39,954 nucleotides of DNA. Origin: Gemmataceae bacterium (GTDB lineage: Bacteria; Planctomycetota; Planctomycetia; Gemmatales; Gemmataceae). The position numbers were made by a program, and so were the translations under genes. Under the pieces are notes generated by a model. The model ran no database searches and had not been told where the DNA came from. It saw only the letters and a list, made by a program, of their open reading frames with translations. The DNA lies in NCBI GenBank assembly GCA_028288765.1, contig JAQGHQ010000010.1, forward strand, positions 1 through 39,954, in the 5' to 3' direction. Shown here one piece after another: positions 24,846 through 32,927 of this stretch; the first letter of the stretch is position 1, and each line of letters begins with the position of its first letter.

Positions 24846-25232
24846 GTGTCCAATGGCGTCGCCCGTGCCGGTCGTCGTCCGCGAAGTGCCTCGGGGAACT
24901 ACTCCGTCATCCGGTCGTTCACCGGGCATCCCGTCGATTCGTTCCCCGGCACCGGGGAGCCGTTCTGTGTGTTCGCCGTCCTGACCGACGGGGCGGGCGA
25001 ATCCAACGCGGAACTGGTCGTCACCTGGTTCGGGGACGAGGAAATCGTGGAGTACGCTCGGATCCGTGGGCGGGTCCGGTTCTCCGACCCCCTCCATCTG
25101 GTAGAATGTGTATTCCGGTTCCGTCAGTTCCCGTTCCCCGGACCGGGGGCCTATCTGTTCACCCTCCTCCTCGACGAGGAGTGGGCGGCCCAAAGAGCCC
25201 TCCGTGTCTACCGCCGTGAGGAGGCCCCATGA
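24846..25232 (+). CDS. Small conserved-looking protein, possibly frameshifted near the N-terminus
   Basis: 128 residues from a GTG at 24846. The recognisable part starts at GNYSVIRSFTGHPVDSFPG and continues with CVFAVLTDGAG, ELVVTWFGDEE and LFTLLLDEEWAAQRAL. This is a beta-rich layout that resembles DUF6941-like planctomycete proteins (weak, from memory). A different frame has an ATG at 24853 giving MASPVPVVVREVPRG. One extra G in the GGGG run at 24893-24896 would join that start to GNYSVIRS as one continuous protein. Either a real frameshift, a sequencing error, or use of the GTG is possible. Its stop overlaps the next start by 4 nt, so it is coupled to the TPR gene. Confidence 0.6.
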   Translation: MSNGVARAGRRPRSASGNYSVIRSFTGHPVDSFPGTGEPFCVFAVLTDGAGESNAELVVTWFGDEEIVEYARIRGRVRFSDPLHLVECVFRFRQFPFPGPGAYLFTLLLDEEWAAQRALRVYRREEAP

Positions 25233-25672
25233 CCGCCGCCCCGGCCCCGGACGACGACAACGTCCCTCAGTCCGAGACCGAGAGTCTCGATTCCGTCCTG
25301 GTCGAGTTCTCCGATACGGATATCGACTTCACCCCGCGCCCGATCCGCGACACCGTTCTCCGTCATCTTCCCGTCTGGCTCCGTGAAGCGGCGGAGCGGA
25401 GGGGGCGAGCGGATCCGAAGCTGCTCAACCCGATCGCACTGGCCGACTGCCTTCTGGAACAGGCACGGGTGCTCGTGGGGCTGCGGCGGTACGCCGAGGC
25501 CGTCCCCAAGCTGGCGGAAGCCGAGCAGCTCTATCAGCAGGCCGGCACCCCGGCCGGGGTCGCCGACTGCTACCACGTCGCCGCCCAGACGCACGCGGGC
25601 CTCGGGGAACCGGACAAGGCGTTCGACTACCTCCGCCGGGAAGAAGACCTCCGCCGCCGGTTCGCGGCCTAA
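25229..25672 (+). CDS. Small TPR-like protein
   Basis: 147 residues; the ATG at 25229 overlaps the upstream stop (ATGA) and follows GAGGAGG, which indicates translational coupling. Helical pairs LLEQARVLVGLRRYAEAVPK and VAAQTHAGLGEPDKAFDYL are TPR-like. The acidic N-terminus (SETESLDSVLVEFSDTDIDF) has no assigned domain. It lies 20 bp upstream of nuoD, so the two may share a transcript, but nothing indicates a role in complex I. Confidence 0.75.
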   Translation: MTAAPAPDDDNVPQSETESLDSVLVEFSDTDIDFTPRPIRDTVLRHLPVWLREAAERRGRADPKLLNPIALADCLLEQARVLVGLRRYAEAVPKLAEAEQLYQQAGTPAGVADCYHVAAQTHAGLGEPDKAFDYLRREEDLRRRFAA

Positions 25673-25692
25673 CCTCTCACTTTAACACCGCC

Positions 25693-26988
25693 ATGCCTCC
25701 TGAACAGCCCGACCCGACCGTCGTCGAGTTCGACGTCCGGACCGACGAGATGCTCGTCAACATGGGCCCGCAGCACCCGAGCACCCACGGGGTGCTCCGG
25801 CTCGTCCTGCGGACCGACGGCGAGGTCATCTCCGAGGTCACGTCTCATCTCGGGTATCTCCACCGGTGCGCCGAGAAGATCGGCGAGAACGTCACCCCGA
25901 TCCAGTACATCCCGTACACGGACCGGATGGACTACCTCGCCGGGATGAACATGAACCTCGGGTATTCGCTCGCCGTCGAGAGGCTGTGCGGGCTGGCGGT
26001 CCCCGAGAAGGCGAAGGTCATCCGGGTGCTGGTGTGCGAGATGAACCGGATCGCCTCCCACCTCGTGGGGATGGGGGCGTACGGGCTCGACCTCGGGTCG
26101 ATCAGCCCGTTCCTGTACGCGTTCCGCGAGCGGGAACACATCCTCGACATGTTCGAGGACGTGTGCGGGGCCCGGCTGACGTACAGCTACCTCACGATCG
26201 GCGGGGCCCACGACGACCTGCCGGCCGGGTGGACCGACCGGTGCCGCAACTTCCTCGAGTACTTCAAGCCCCGCATCCCCGAGTACCACACCCTCCTGAC
26301 CAACAACCACATCTTCGTGAAGCGGACGGCCGGGATCGGGGTGCTCTCGAAGGAGACGGCCCTGAGCTACGGGTGTACCGGGCCGATGCTCCGCGGGTCG
26401 CTCGACCGGACCAGGGGCGACCCGGCCTGGGACCTCCGCAAGACCGAGCCGTACTCCGGGTACGAGCAGTACGAGTTCGACGTCCCCCTCCCGCCGTACG
26501 ACACCGCCCCGGCGGGGGCGGTGATCGGCGACTGCTGGCACCGGTTCTACGTCCGGATGCGGGAGGTGGTCGAGAGCGTGCGGATCGTGGAGCAGGCGAT
26601 GGCGAAGTACGAGACGCTCCACGCCGAGGGCGAGCGGGTGAAGGCCGAGTTCGCCGCCCGCAGGCCGACGCTGCCGGCCGACGAGGTGAAGAAGGACGAC
26701 GCGAAGCTGGCCGAGCTGATGAAGACGAAGTATTCGCACCGGGTGGAACCGCCGCGGCACCTGCCGGCCGGCGAGTGCTACGTCGAGACGGAGTGCCCGC
26801 GGGGGCAGATGGGGTTCCACGTGATCGGCCGGGCGACGAAAGAGAACGTCCCGCTCCGGGTCCGGGCGCGGTCGAGCAGCTTCTGCAACCTGAGCGTGGC
26901 CGGCGAGCTCTGCCGCGGCTGCCTCATCGCCGACGTGCCGGCCATCATCGGGAGCGTGGACGTGGTAATGGGCGAGATCGACCGCTGA
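25693..26988 (+). CDS. nuoD: NADH-quinone oxidoreductase subunit D
   Basis: 431 residues from the ATG at 25693. The 49-kDa-subunit core is clear: NMGPQHPSTHGVLRLVL, GYLHRCAEKIGE, YTDRMDYLAGMNMN and LRGSLDRTRGDPAWDLRK. The conserved HPSTHG and Y-x-x-R-x-D residues shape the quinone pocket with NuoB. An insertion of roughly 30 residues (near RRPTLPADEVKKDDAKLAEL) precedes PPRHLPAGECYVETECPRGQ, a late region that differs from the E. coli pattern. It is separated from nuoC by five unrelated genes. Confidence 0.97.
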   Translation: MPPEQPDPTVVEFDVRTDEMLVNMGPQHPSTHGVLRLVLRTDGEVISEVTSHLGYLHRCAEKIGENVTPIQYIPYTDRMDYLAGMNMNLGYSLAVERLCGLAVPEKAKVIRVLVCEMNRIASHLVGMGAYGLDLGSISPFLYAFREREHILDMFEDVCGARLTYSYLTIGGAHDDLPAGWTDRCRNFLEYFKPRIPEYHTLLTNNHIFVKRTAGIGVLSKETALSYGCTGPMLRGSLDRTRGDPAWDLRKTEPYSGYEQYEFDVPLPPYDTAPAGAVIGDCWHRFYVRMREVVESVRIVEQAMAKYETLHAEGERVKAEFAARRPTLPADEVKKDDAKLAELMKTKYSHRVEPPRHLPAGECYVETECPRGQMGFHVIGRATKENVPLRVRARSSSFCNLSVAGELCRGCLIADVPAIIGSVDVVMGEIDR

Positions 26989-27008
26989 GATGAGGGTGAC
27001 CCGTGTCC

Positions 27009-27037
27009 GCCCGACGGTTCTGGCTCGTCCGGCGGGC
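27009..27037 (+). terminator. Possible weak terminator hairpin after nuoD
   Basis: GCCCG-A-CGG pairs with CCG-G-CGGGC across one mismatch, 20 bp past the nuoD stop. No T-run follows, so the call rests on position and stem only. Confidence 0.3.
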
Positions 27038-27150
27038 GAGGCGCTGCCGCAAGTTACAATCGCCCGCTTGAACTGACTGGCAGCCCCGGCCACACACGAG
27101 TAGTCTTGCGCTCACCGGCGAGATCGCGGGTCGTCCGAACGGAGGCGCTC

Positions 27151-27786
27151 ATGAACAGGACACTGGCCGTACTGGTCCTCGGAACGGCCGCCGCGGGGCT
27201 CGCCCGGGCGGACGTGCCCCCGCCGCCCGGGTTCAAGCGGGTCGCGGTCGAGCACAAGATCGCGACCGAGAAGGAGTACCCCGGGTACCTCTTTTTCGCG
27301 ATCAGCGGCGGTGACAAGGCCACCCCGGTGAAGCTCGACCCGAAGACCCCGGCCGTGATCACCGCCGGGGGCGGGCGGTACCGGTTCGCGGCGCTGGTCG
27401 CCGTCCCGAAGGACGCCGCGAAGCAGTACGAGACCGAGAAGGAGTTCCACGCGGCCCTCGCGAAAGGGAAGGTGGACGGGCTACTGCGGGCGAAGACCAG
27501 CTTCACCGCGTTCGTCGAGATTAAAGACGGCGACCCCCGGAAGACGGTGGTCGAAGAGTATCAGCTGGAGAAGGTCGACGCGAAGGACGGGATCGTCCTC
27601 GGCCGGCCGAAGAAGGAGGGCACCCCGAAGGACCCGCCCCAGGAGGAATCCGACGAGGTCTTCCCGGGCGAGCCGACGGCGGCCGTCGCCCCGCGAGGGC
27701 AGCTGTGGGTGGCCGGGCTGGCCGCGTTCGCGGGCATCGCGTTCGCCGGTCTGTGGCTGGCCCGCCGTCAACGCGGCGCGGTATAG
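27151..27786 (+). CDS. Secreted protein with a C-terminal membrane anchor, unknown function
   Basis: 211 residues; the ATG at 27151 follows GGAGG five nt upstream (GGAGGCGCTC then ATG). An N-terminal signal peptide (LAVLVLGTAAAGLARA) is followed by a beta-rich domain (VEHKIATEKEYPGYLFFAIS, GGGRYRFAALVAVPK) and an acidic, Pro-rich stalk. It ends in a C-terminal helix with a short basic tail (LAAFAGIAFAGLWLARRQRG). This signal-domain-anchor layout resembles C-terminal sorting or anchoring signals. No domain is recognised. A hairpin at 27820-27848 follows. Confidence 0.8.
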   Translation: MNRTLAVLVLGTAAAGLARADVPPPPGFKRVAVEHKIATEKEYPGYLFFAISGGDKATPVKLDPKTPAVITAGGGRYRFAALVAVPKDAAKQYETEKEFHAALAKGKVDGLLRAKTSFTAFVEIKDGDPRKTVVEEYQLEKVDAKDGIVLGRPKKEGTPKDPPQEESDEVFPGEPTAAVAPRGQLWVAGLAAFAGIAFAGLWLARRQRGAV

Positions 27787-27819
27787 GCGGACGGCCCATA
27801 CGGATCGCGTGGGCTCAAG

Positions 27820-27848
27820 ACCCCGGGTTCCTCGGAGGAACGCGGGGT
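27820..27848. terminator. Terminator hairpin between convergent genes
   Basis: ACCCCG and GTTCCT pair with AGGAAC and CGGGGT (two 6-bp stems split by a mismatch), followed on the plus strand by TTTCTCGTTC. It lies between the convergent genes ending at 27786 and 27873. Confidence 0.6.
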
Positions 27849-27872
27849 TTCTCGTTCAGGTGAGCCGCCCGA

Positions 27873-29342
27873 TCACGGCTTCGGTCGTTTATCGGTTTCC
27901 AGTTTGTTGAGCGGGAGGTGGCGGTAGTAGACCTCCAGGGTCAGCAGGGACAGGGCCGTCGTCCCGACCCGCCCGCAACTCCCGCCGATCGTCGCCCCGT
28001 CCGGGTCCCAGCTCCCTTGGCTCGCGGACCCTTCCGTTTTGTTCTGGAGGTTGACGAGCCAGTCCCGCATCCCGCCTTCTCTCTTCCCGTCCCGCGTCGG
28101 CCCCTCGTTCCAATCCTTCCACTCCGGTCCCTCGTTGAAGCGGACGACCTGGGTGGCGTAGTAGTAGTAGTACAAGTCCGGCTTCGTCGGAGCCTTTTGC
28201 GGCCCCCGTTTCATGAGCCCCTCCACCCCCTCGGCCAGCCCGGCGTTCCCCGGCCCCCACTTGCTGATGAAGTACCGGCACAGGAGCCCGACCGAGGTCA
28301 GCGCCGTGCCCGGCGCGCCGTTCGGCCCGGCGTACCCGTACACCGCTTTCTTCTCCCCGGACGCCACCTTATCCAGGAACCCGATCGCCTTTTTGATGGC
28401 GGCGTCCGGGACGACGATGTCTTTTGCCAGCTGGGCGGCCTTGAGGGCCTGGACCTGCCACCCCACGATCGATGTGTCCCCGGCCGTCCCCGGGGCGTAC
28501 CCCCAGCTCCCGTCCCCGGCCTGGTTGGCGACGATGAAGTCGACGGCTGCCTGAGCCGGCTTGAGGAGGGATTTGTCCTTGGTCATCCCGTAGGCCTCGC
28601 AGAGGGCCAGGGTGGCAATCCCCTGCGAGTACATGGTGATGCCCTTGCCGCTGAACTTGCCATCCGCGTTCATGTTGGAGATCAGGTACTTCAGTCCGCG
28701 GTCCAAGGTCTGGGGGTATTTCTTTCCGGTCTTGGGGGTTTCCCCGGCCGCGAGGAACGGGAGGAGGGCCATCCCGGTCGCGGCGATCGTGTCGTCGCTC
28801 GAGCTCCCGTCGAACGCCCAACTCCCATTCTTCTTCTGCTGACGGGCGAGCCACGCCAGCCCACGGACGACCACCCGCTCGCTCTCGTCGTTCCCGCCGA
28901 ACTCGTTCAGGAGCTTGGCTTTCGTCGCCCCGGTCCGGCCGAGGAACGCAGGGGCCGCCAGTTCGGGCGGTATTTTGTCAGATTTGACGTCGACGGGTTT
29001 GGAGAATGGTCCGGGCACCACTGGCGGCTCGACCGGATAAGGGTCGACCGGAATGGCATCAACGGTTTTCTCGGCGATCTGATCGATCTCCGGCCGACCC
29101 TTCGCCAGATTGGATTTCAGACCGGCATCAATGTTCGTGAGCCCGTTGTCGGTCAGTCCCGGGTCTGCTTCGACCGGTCGCGGGGGCGGGGCCACGGGCC
29201 TCGCCGGCTCCGTCGTCGGATCGGACTTCGGTGGCACCGCTACCGGCTGGGCTTCGGTGACTTCGACGGGGGCACGGGCCCCGCACCCGGGGCCGGCGAT
29301 CATGACCAAACCGGATACGATGAGCGAAATTGTTCGAATCAC
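27873..29342 (-). CDS. Lipoprotein with squalene-cyclase/prenyltransferase-type repeats (copy 1)
   Basis: 489 residues from a GTG at 29342. This start places a lipoprotein signal (ISLIVSGLVMIAGPGC) at the N-terminus; the ATG at 29540 would not. A Pro-rich linker is followed by alpha/alpha-toroid repeats with QW-like turns: LAWLARQQKKNGSWAFDG, LDRGLKYLISNMNADGKFSG and AVDFIVANQAGDGSWGYAPG. A LYYYYYATQVVRF motif also occurs. The repeats resemble squalene/oxidosqualene cyclases and prenyltransferase beta subunits, but the DXDD catalytic motif is not evident. It is therefore more likely a binding or structural protein in the envelope. First of three related, same-strand genes. Confidence 0.85.
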   Translation of the reverse strand: MIRTISLIVSGLVMIAGPGCGARAPVEVTEAQPVAVPPKSDPTTEPARPVAPPPRPVEADPGLTDNGLTNIDAGLKSNLAKGRPEIDQIAEKTVDAIPVDPYPVEPPVVPGPFSKPVDVKSDKIPPELAAPAFLGRTGATKAKLLNEFGGNDESERVVVRGLAWLARQQKKNGSWAFDGSSSDDTIAATGMALLPFLAAGETPKTGKKYPQTLDRGLKYLISNMNADGKFSGKGITMYSQGIATLALCEAYGMTKDKSLLKPAQAAVDFIVANQAGDGSWGYAPGTAGDTSIVGWQVQALKAAQLAKDIVVPDAAIKKAIGFLDKVASGEKKAVYGYAGPNGAPGTALTSVGLLCRYFISKWGPGNAGLAEGVEGLMKRGPQKAPTKPDLYYYYYATQVVRFNEGPEWKDWNEGPTRDGKREGGMRDWLVNLQNKTEGSASQGSWDPDGATIGGSCGRVGTTALSLLTLEVYYRHLPLNKLETDKRPKP

Positions 29343-29434
29343 GGTTCTACTCAACTCGGGGACGGGGACGCGACGCACCAGAATATACCCCGAATCGAGC
29401 AGGGAGACGAGAGAAGATCCGGGACGCTTCCGGC

Positions 29435-30706
29435 TCACTTCGCGCCAAGGACGGCCTTGCAGTTCGCGAGCGCGATCACGGCGTTGCCCGTCGCCACGAC
29501 CGGGTCGTTCTCCCGGACCAGCTCGACCGGGTTCGCCCACGACCCGTCGGCCGCCTGCCGCCGCGCCAGCTCGGCCGCCAGCGGCCCCGCCCAGGGCTTC
29601 TCGCCCACGTCCCGCACCCCTGCCGCGCGGAACGCCGCCGACACCGATGCGGCGTAGTAGTAGTACACTGCCTCACGGTTCCGCTCGTGCGCGGCGATGT
29701 ATTTGCCCGGGTGGGTGTCGGGCCGGAAGTGTTGTTCCAGCCAATCCAGACCCTTTATCAACGGGGGCTTGTTGCCGCGGGCCACGATTCCTGGCTTCGC
29801 TGTCTCGTCCTCCGCTTTCATCCGCACTGGCTCGGTAATGAGAGTTCCCCTCACGCCGTCCGCGGTCGTGCTGCCGTACGAGTGGAACCGGGTCGGGACG
29901 GCGGGCGACAGGTCCGGCGACCCGGCCTTGTTCCGGACCGGGTCGTCGTAGATGAAGAAGAACCCGCCGTCCTCGTTCTGGCAGCGGCGGAGGAAGGTGT
30001 CCGCGAGAATGTATGGCCCCGGGTCGGCGTGGGCTGCGGCCTTCAAGGCGTCGAGCGCGAACACCGTGGCGGACAGGTTCGACTCGACGAGCGGTGGGGC
30101 GACCGCGTTCGGCACCGGCTTCTTCGGGATCAGCCGACAATACCCCCACCCGCCGTACTGCTTGTCGTCCGCCTTCCACCCGAGCTTCTCGGTCAACTGC
30201 CGGTCGAGCAGGTACTTCAGCCAGGCGTCGCGGGCCTTCAATAAGTCCATGTTCTCCGGGTGCGACAGGGCCTTCACCGCGAGGGCAGCTGTGTACACCG
30301 GGTAATCCAGCCCGGACGCGCCCGCATCGATCGTCCCGTCCGGCTTGACCATCTTCGCGAGATACGTGCTCCCCGCGCGGCGGGCGGCGGTCGTGTCCGG
30401 GTCCTTGGTACCCGCGTCGGCGGCAGCCTGGAGGGCACACACGACGAGCGGGGTGAGGGCCGGGCCGTCCTTGAATGTGGCGTACACGTCGGACCGCCAG
30501 GCCCCGTCGGGCGACTGCTGCTTCAGCAGGAACACGACCCCCGCGGCGAGGGCCTGGTCCGGGGAGGGCCTGGGTGCGTCAGCCCGGGGCTCGGGCGGCA
30601 CGGCGGACTCGCGAGCCGCGGCGGCCGGCTCCGGTGGGGCCGGCGTGGAGCACCCGACGGCGGCGAGCGTGGCGAGGGCGACCAGAGAGGTGAGGAAACG
30701 GGACAT
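29435..30706 (-). CDS. Lipoprotein with squalene-cyclase/prenyltransferase-type repeats (copy 2)
   Basis: 423 residues from the ATG at 30706. The signal LVALATLAAVGC gives a lipobox with Cys19. Toroid repeats include GVVFLLKQQSPDGAWRSD, AGSTYLAKMVKPDGTIDAG and FLRRCQNEDGGFFFIYDDP. The segment REAVYYYYAASVSAAFRA corresponds to the LYYYYYAT motif of copy 1, and AARELARRQ-type helices precede ADGSWANPVEL. No cyclase DXDD motif is seen. It lies 92 bp upstream of copy 1, so the two may be co-transcribed. Function unknown. Confidence 0.85.
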   Translation of the reverse strand: MSRFLTSLVALATLAAVGCSTPAPPEPAAAARESAVPPEPRADAPRPSPDQALAAGVVFLLKQQSPDGAWRSDVYATFKDGPALTPLVVCALQAAADAGTKDPDTTAARRAGSTYLAKMVKPDGTIDAGASGLDYPVYTAALAVKALSHPENMDLLKARDAWLKYLLDRQLTEKLGWKADDKQYGGWGYCRLIPKKPVPNAVAPPLVESNLSATVFALDALKAAAHADPGPYILADTFLRRCQNEDGGFFFIYDDPVRNKAGSPDLSPAVPTRFHSYGSTTADGVRGTLITEPVRMKAEDETAKPGIVARGNKPPLIKGLDWLEQHFRPDTHPGKYIAAHERNREAVYYYYAASVSAAFRAAGVRDVGEKPWAGPLAAELARRQAADGSWANPVELVRENDPVVATGNAVIALANCKAVLGAK

Positions 30707-30735
30707 GATAGGGCCGCGGTGTGGGTAACGAAGAA

Positions 30736-30761
30736 GCCCGGCTTCCGTGAAGAAACCGGGC
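30736..30761 (-). terminator. Terminator hairpin after cyclase-fold gene copy 3
   Basis: Read on the minus strand, GCCCGGTTTC pairs with GAAGCCGGGC (one G-T pair; 6-nt loop) and is followed by TTCTTCG. It lies about 105 bp past the stop at 30867, in the gap before copy 2. Confidence 0.6.
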
Positions 30762-30812
30762 GTCGGGACCGGCCGCCGGAGGTGGCGCTTCCACACCCCG
30801 GCGGCCGGTCTT

Positions 30813-30842
30813 GTAGGGTGGGTCGAGTCTGCGAGGCCCACC
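30813..30842 (+). repeat. Dispersed 30-nt hairpin repeat, copy A
   Basis: The stretch begins GTAGGGTGGGTCGAGTC and ends GAGGCCCACC; GGTGGG pairs with CCCACC. It is identical to 39908-39937 except for one base (CTGCG against CTTCG). Similar GTAGGGTGGG...CCCACC hairpins occur between genes in many bacteria, as I remember. Confidence 0.85.
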
Positions 30843-30866
30843 ACCAGGAACACTACAAGACAAGTG

Positions 30867-32480
30867 TTACTTCTTCTCCGGCGCCGGGGCCGGGGCGTCG
30901 GGCTTCTTCTCGTTCGCGGCGGCGCTCGTCTTGAGCACGTCCACCGGGAACGGGGTCCGGTCGGCCATGAGCACCAGCAGGGCGGCGGAGGTGCAGAACG
31001 TCTTACCGGTGATGCAGTGCTGCCCGGCCCAGCTGCCGTTCTTGTCCTGGGCCTTCTCCAGCCCGGTGGTCATCTTGGTGTCCCACTCCTGCCAGTCCTT
31101 CCCGCCCTTGACCAGGAGCGCCTCGCTGATGTTCAGGAAGCTCAGGAACTCTTCCCCGCCGTTCGACCCGAACCCGGCGACGAACTGGTCGTTCTTCACG
31201 GTCGCGGCGAGGTTCTCCTGCACCTTCTCGTTTTCCTTCTCGGCCCGCCGCAGCTCGCCCAGCTTCTTCTCGGCCTTGTCCTTGTCTTCCTTACTCGCCT
31301 TGGCGTCCTTCAGGACGTCCTGGGCCTTCTTGCCGTCGATCCGCAGGCTGTTCACCACGTCCTGCGAGTTCCCCGCCCCCTGGCCGAGACTGTACAGCCG
31401 GACCCCGGCGTCCCCGCCGCCGAGCCCGCCGCCGCCAATCCCGCCGGCCCCGAACGCGGCGGGTGCGGGTGCAGCCCCGCGCGGGAGGCCGCCCAGGGCG
31501 AGCTCTTTCGTCCCCGGCGCGGCCGGGGCAACCCCCCCGGCCGACGGCTTGGTGGCCGGCCCGATGGCCGGCCCGGTGACGGACCGCCCCTCGATGGCAA
31601 CTCGGTCGGCCGGGGCCGCGGGCATGGCCGCCGTCCCGGCCGCCGCCCGCCCCGACTGGGCGAACGCCCGGTCGAGTACCTTGTCGTCGAACACCACCCC
31701 GTTCTGCTTCGCCCGGGCGAAGCTCTTGTTCGCGATCCCGACGGACAGGGTCGGGGCCCACCCGCCGTTGTTCGCGAACCCGCCCTCGGCCGTCTGGTGC
31801 TTGACGATCTTGTTCATCGTTTTTTCCAGCGCCGTCGTCAGCCGCTTCTCCTCCGACCCGGCCTTCCCCTTCATCTCGGCCAGGACCAGGTTCACCAGGA
31901 AGGTGTCGACGTACGGCCCGATCTTGCTCTGGAGCTGGGTGTTGCGGACGTCGGTGACGTAGAGCGAGTCCTTGTCCGCCTTCTCGACCCGGGTGAGGAT
32001 GAATTTCAGCCCCTTGGCGACGGGCTCCTTGTACTCGCCCTCGGTCGGGGTGTTCCCGGCCCGGAACAGGGCGAGCAGGGCGAAGCACGTGTTCCCCACG
32101 TCCGACGGGTCCTCGACGTTCGCCCCCTCGACCCGCCCGCCCTGGCCGCTGACGGCCGTCCGCCACCCGCCGCCCTGGTTCCATCCGCCGTCTTCTTGCT
32201 GGTTCTTGACGAGGTATTCGAGCCCTTTCTTGACCGTCGGGCTGAGCGGCTTCGCGGCGACCGCGGTCTTGGTTTCGACCCTGGCGTCCGTGACCTTGAC
32301 CGGGGTCATCGGGGCGTCCGGTTTGGCTTCGGCCGGTTTGGCGGGGTCGGCCGGGGTGGCGGCCGGAGGCGATGGTGGGGCGGCCGGCTTGCGGCCCTCG
32401 GCCGACAGGAGGCTGGTGCCGAGCGTGCCCGCGACCCCGAGGGCGGCGGCGAACGCCAGCGGGCGGATCATCTTCTTCAT
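30867..32480 (-). CDS. Secreted protein with squalene-cyclase/prenyltransferase-type repeats (copy 3)
   Basis: 537 residues; the ATG at 32480 follows GGGAGG at about 7 nt. The N-terminal signal (IRPLAFAAALGVAGTLGTSL) has no lipobox, unlike the two neighbours. Repeats include GLEYLVKNQQEDGGWNQGGG, NTCFALLALFRAGNTPT and KIVKHQTAEGGFANNGGW. A Gly/Ala/Pro-rich region (GIGGGGLGGGDAG) and a charged coiled coil (KEDKDKAEKKLGELRRAEKE) interrupt the fold before LEKAQDKNGSWAGQHCITGK. No DXDD motif is seen. Probably an exported structural or binding protein of unknown role. Confidence 0.85.
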   Translation of the reverse strand: MKKMIRPLAFAAALGVAGTLGTSLLSAEGRKPAAPPSPPAATPADPAKPAEAKPDAPMTPVKVTDARVETKTAVAAKPLSPTVKKGLEYLVKNQQEDGGWNQGGGWRTAVSGQGGRVEGANVEDPSDVGNTCFALLALFRAGNTPTEGEYKEPVAKGLKFILTRVEKADKDSLYVTDVRNTQLQSKIGPYVDTFLVNLVLAEMKGKAGSEEKRLTTALEKTMNKIVKHQTAEGGFANNGGWAPTLSVGIANKSFARAKQNGVVFDDKVLDRAFAQSGRAAAGTAAMPAAPADRVAIEGRSVTGPAIGPATKPSAGGVAPAAPGTKELALGGLPRGAAPAPAAFGAGGIGGGGLGGGDAGVRLYSLGQGAGNSQDVVNSLRIDGKKAQDVLKDAKASKEDKDKAEKKLGELRRAEKENEKVQENLAATVKNDQFVAGFGSNGGEEFLSFLNISEALLVKGGKDWQEWDTKMTTGLEKAQDKNGSWAGQHCITGKTFCTSAALLVLMADRTPFPVDVLKTSAAANEKKPDAPAPAPEKK

Positions 32481-32734
32481 CGCAATCCTCCCGACGACAG
32501 GGCGAACGAAAGGGAACTTGAGGGGAACGGCGAGCCACCGTGCCCACCGACGCACAGTCTACCCACTTAGACGTCATCTGTGGGTAACGTGTTGGTAACG
32601 AGTGGATCACGACGGGCGGCATTCGCCCCAACCCTTCGGGCTGGAACCCCTGACTACCTCACCCGTCCGATGACCCCGTCCGGGCTACTTGTGAGCGGGC
32701 CGGGCGCGACAACGGGCGGAGACGGTTCTGCAAA

Positions 32735-32927
32735 TTGGGTTCGTTCCGCAGAAACGACCACCCGGTCGACCGGTGGGACCGGCCCGGCCACTACGGTGGA
32801 CGGAACCTCCGGTGCGGTTTGGGTTCGTTCCGCAGAAACGACCTCCCGCCAAGCGGGGAGGAACGGCGCGGCCTGGACGGCAACTGGACTCTCTCTCGCC
32901 AATTGGGTTCGTTCCGCAGAAACGACC
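32735..32927. repeat. Three-unit array, exactly 84-bp period, each unit with a covarying hairpin
   Basis: An exact 25-mer starting TTGGGTTCGTTCCGC and ending AAACGACC begins at 32735, 32819 and 32903. The 25-mer can itself fold (TCGTT with AACGA). Directly after each copy a 19-20-nt hairpin forms, starting CCA (paired TGG), CCT (paired AGG) and CCG (paired CGG) in copies 1-3. No gene is convincing in 32481-33728: open frames crossing this array on both strands simply translate the repeats (for example VRSAETT on the plus strand, FCGTNP on the minus). The rest of 32481-32734 and 32928-33187 shows nothing else that I can name. Confidence 0.9.

Noticed and set aside
27873..32480. Terpenoid or hopanoid biosynthesis cluster
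   Set aside because: The proteins have cyclase-type repeats but are exported, lack an evident DXDD motif and have no isoprenoid genes around them.
32735..32927. CRISPR array
   Set aside because: The repeat (25 nt) and period (84 bp) are regular, but the spacers are about 59 bp, are related to each other and contain their own hairpins. There are only three units and no cas genes nearby.
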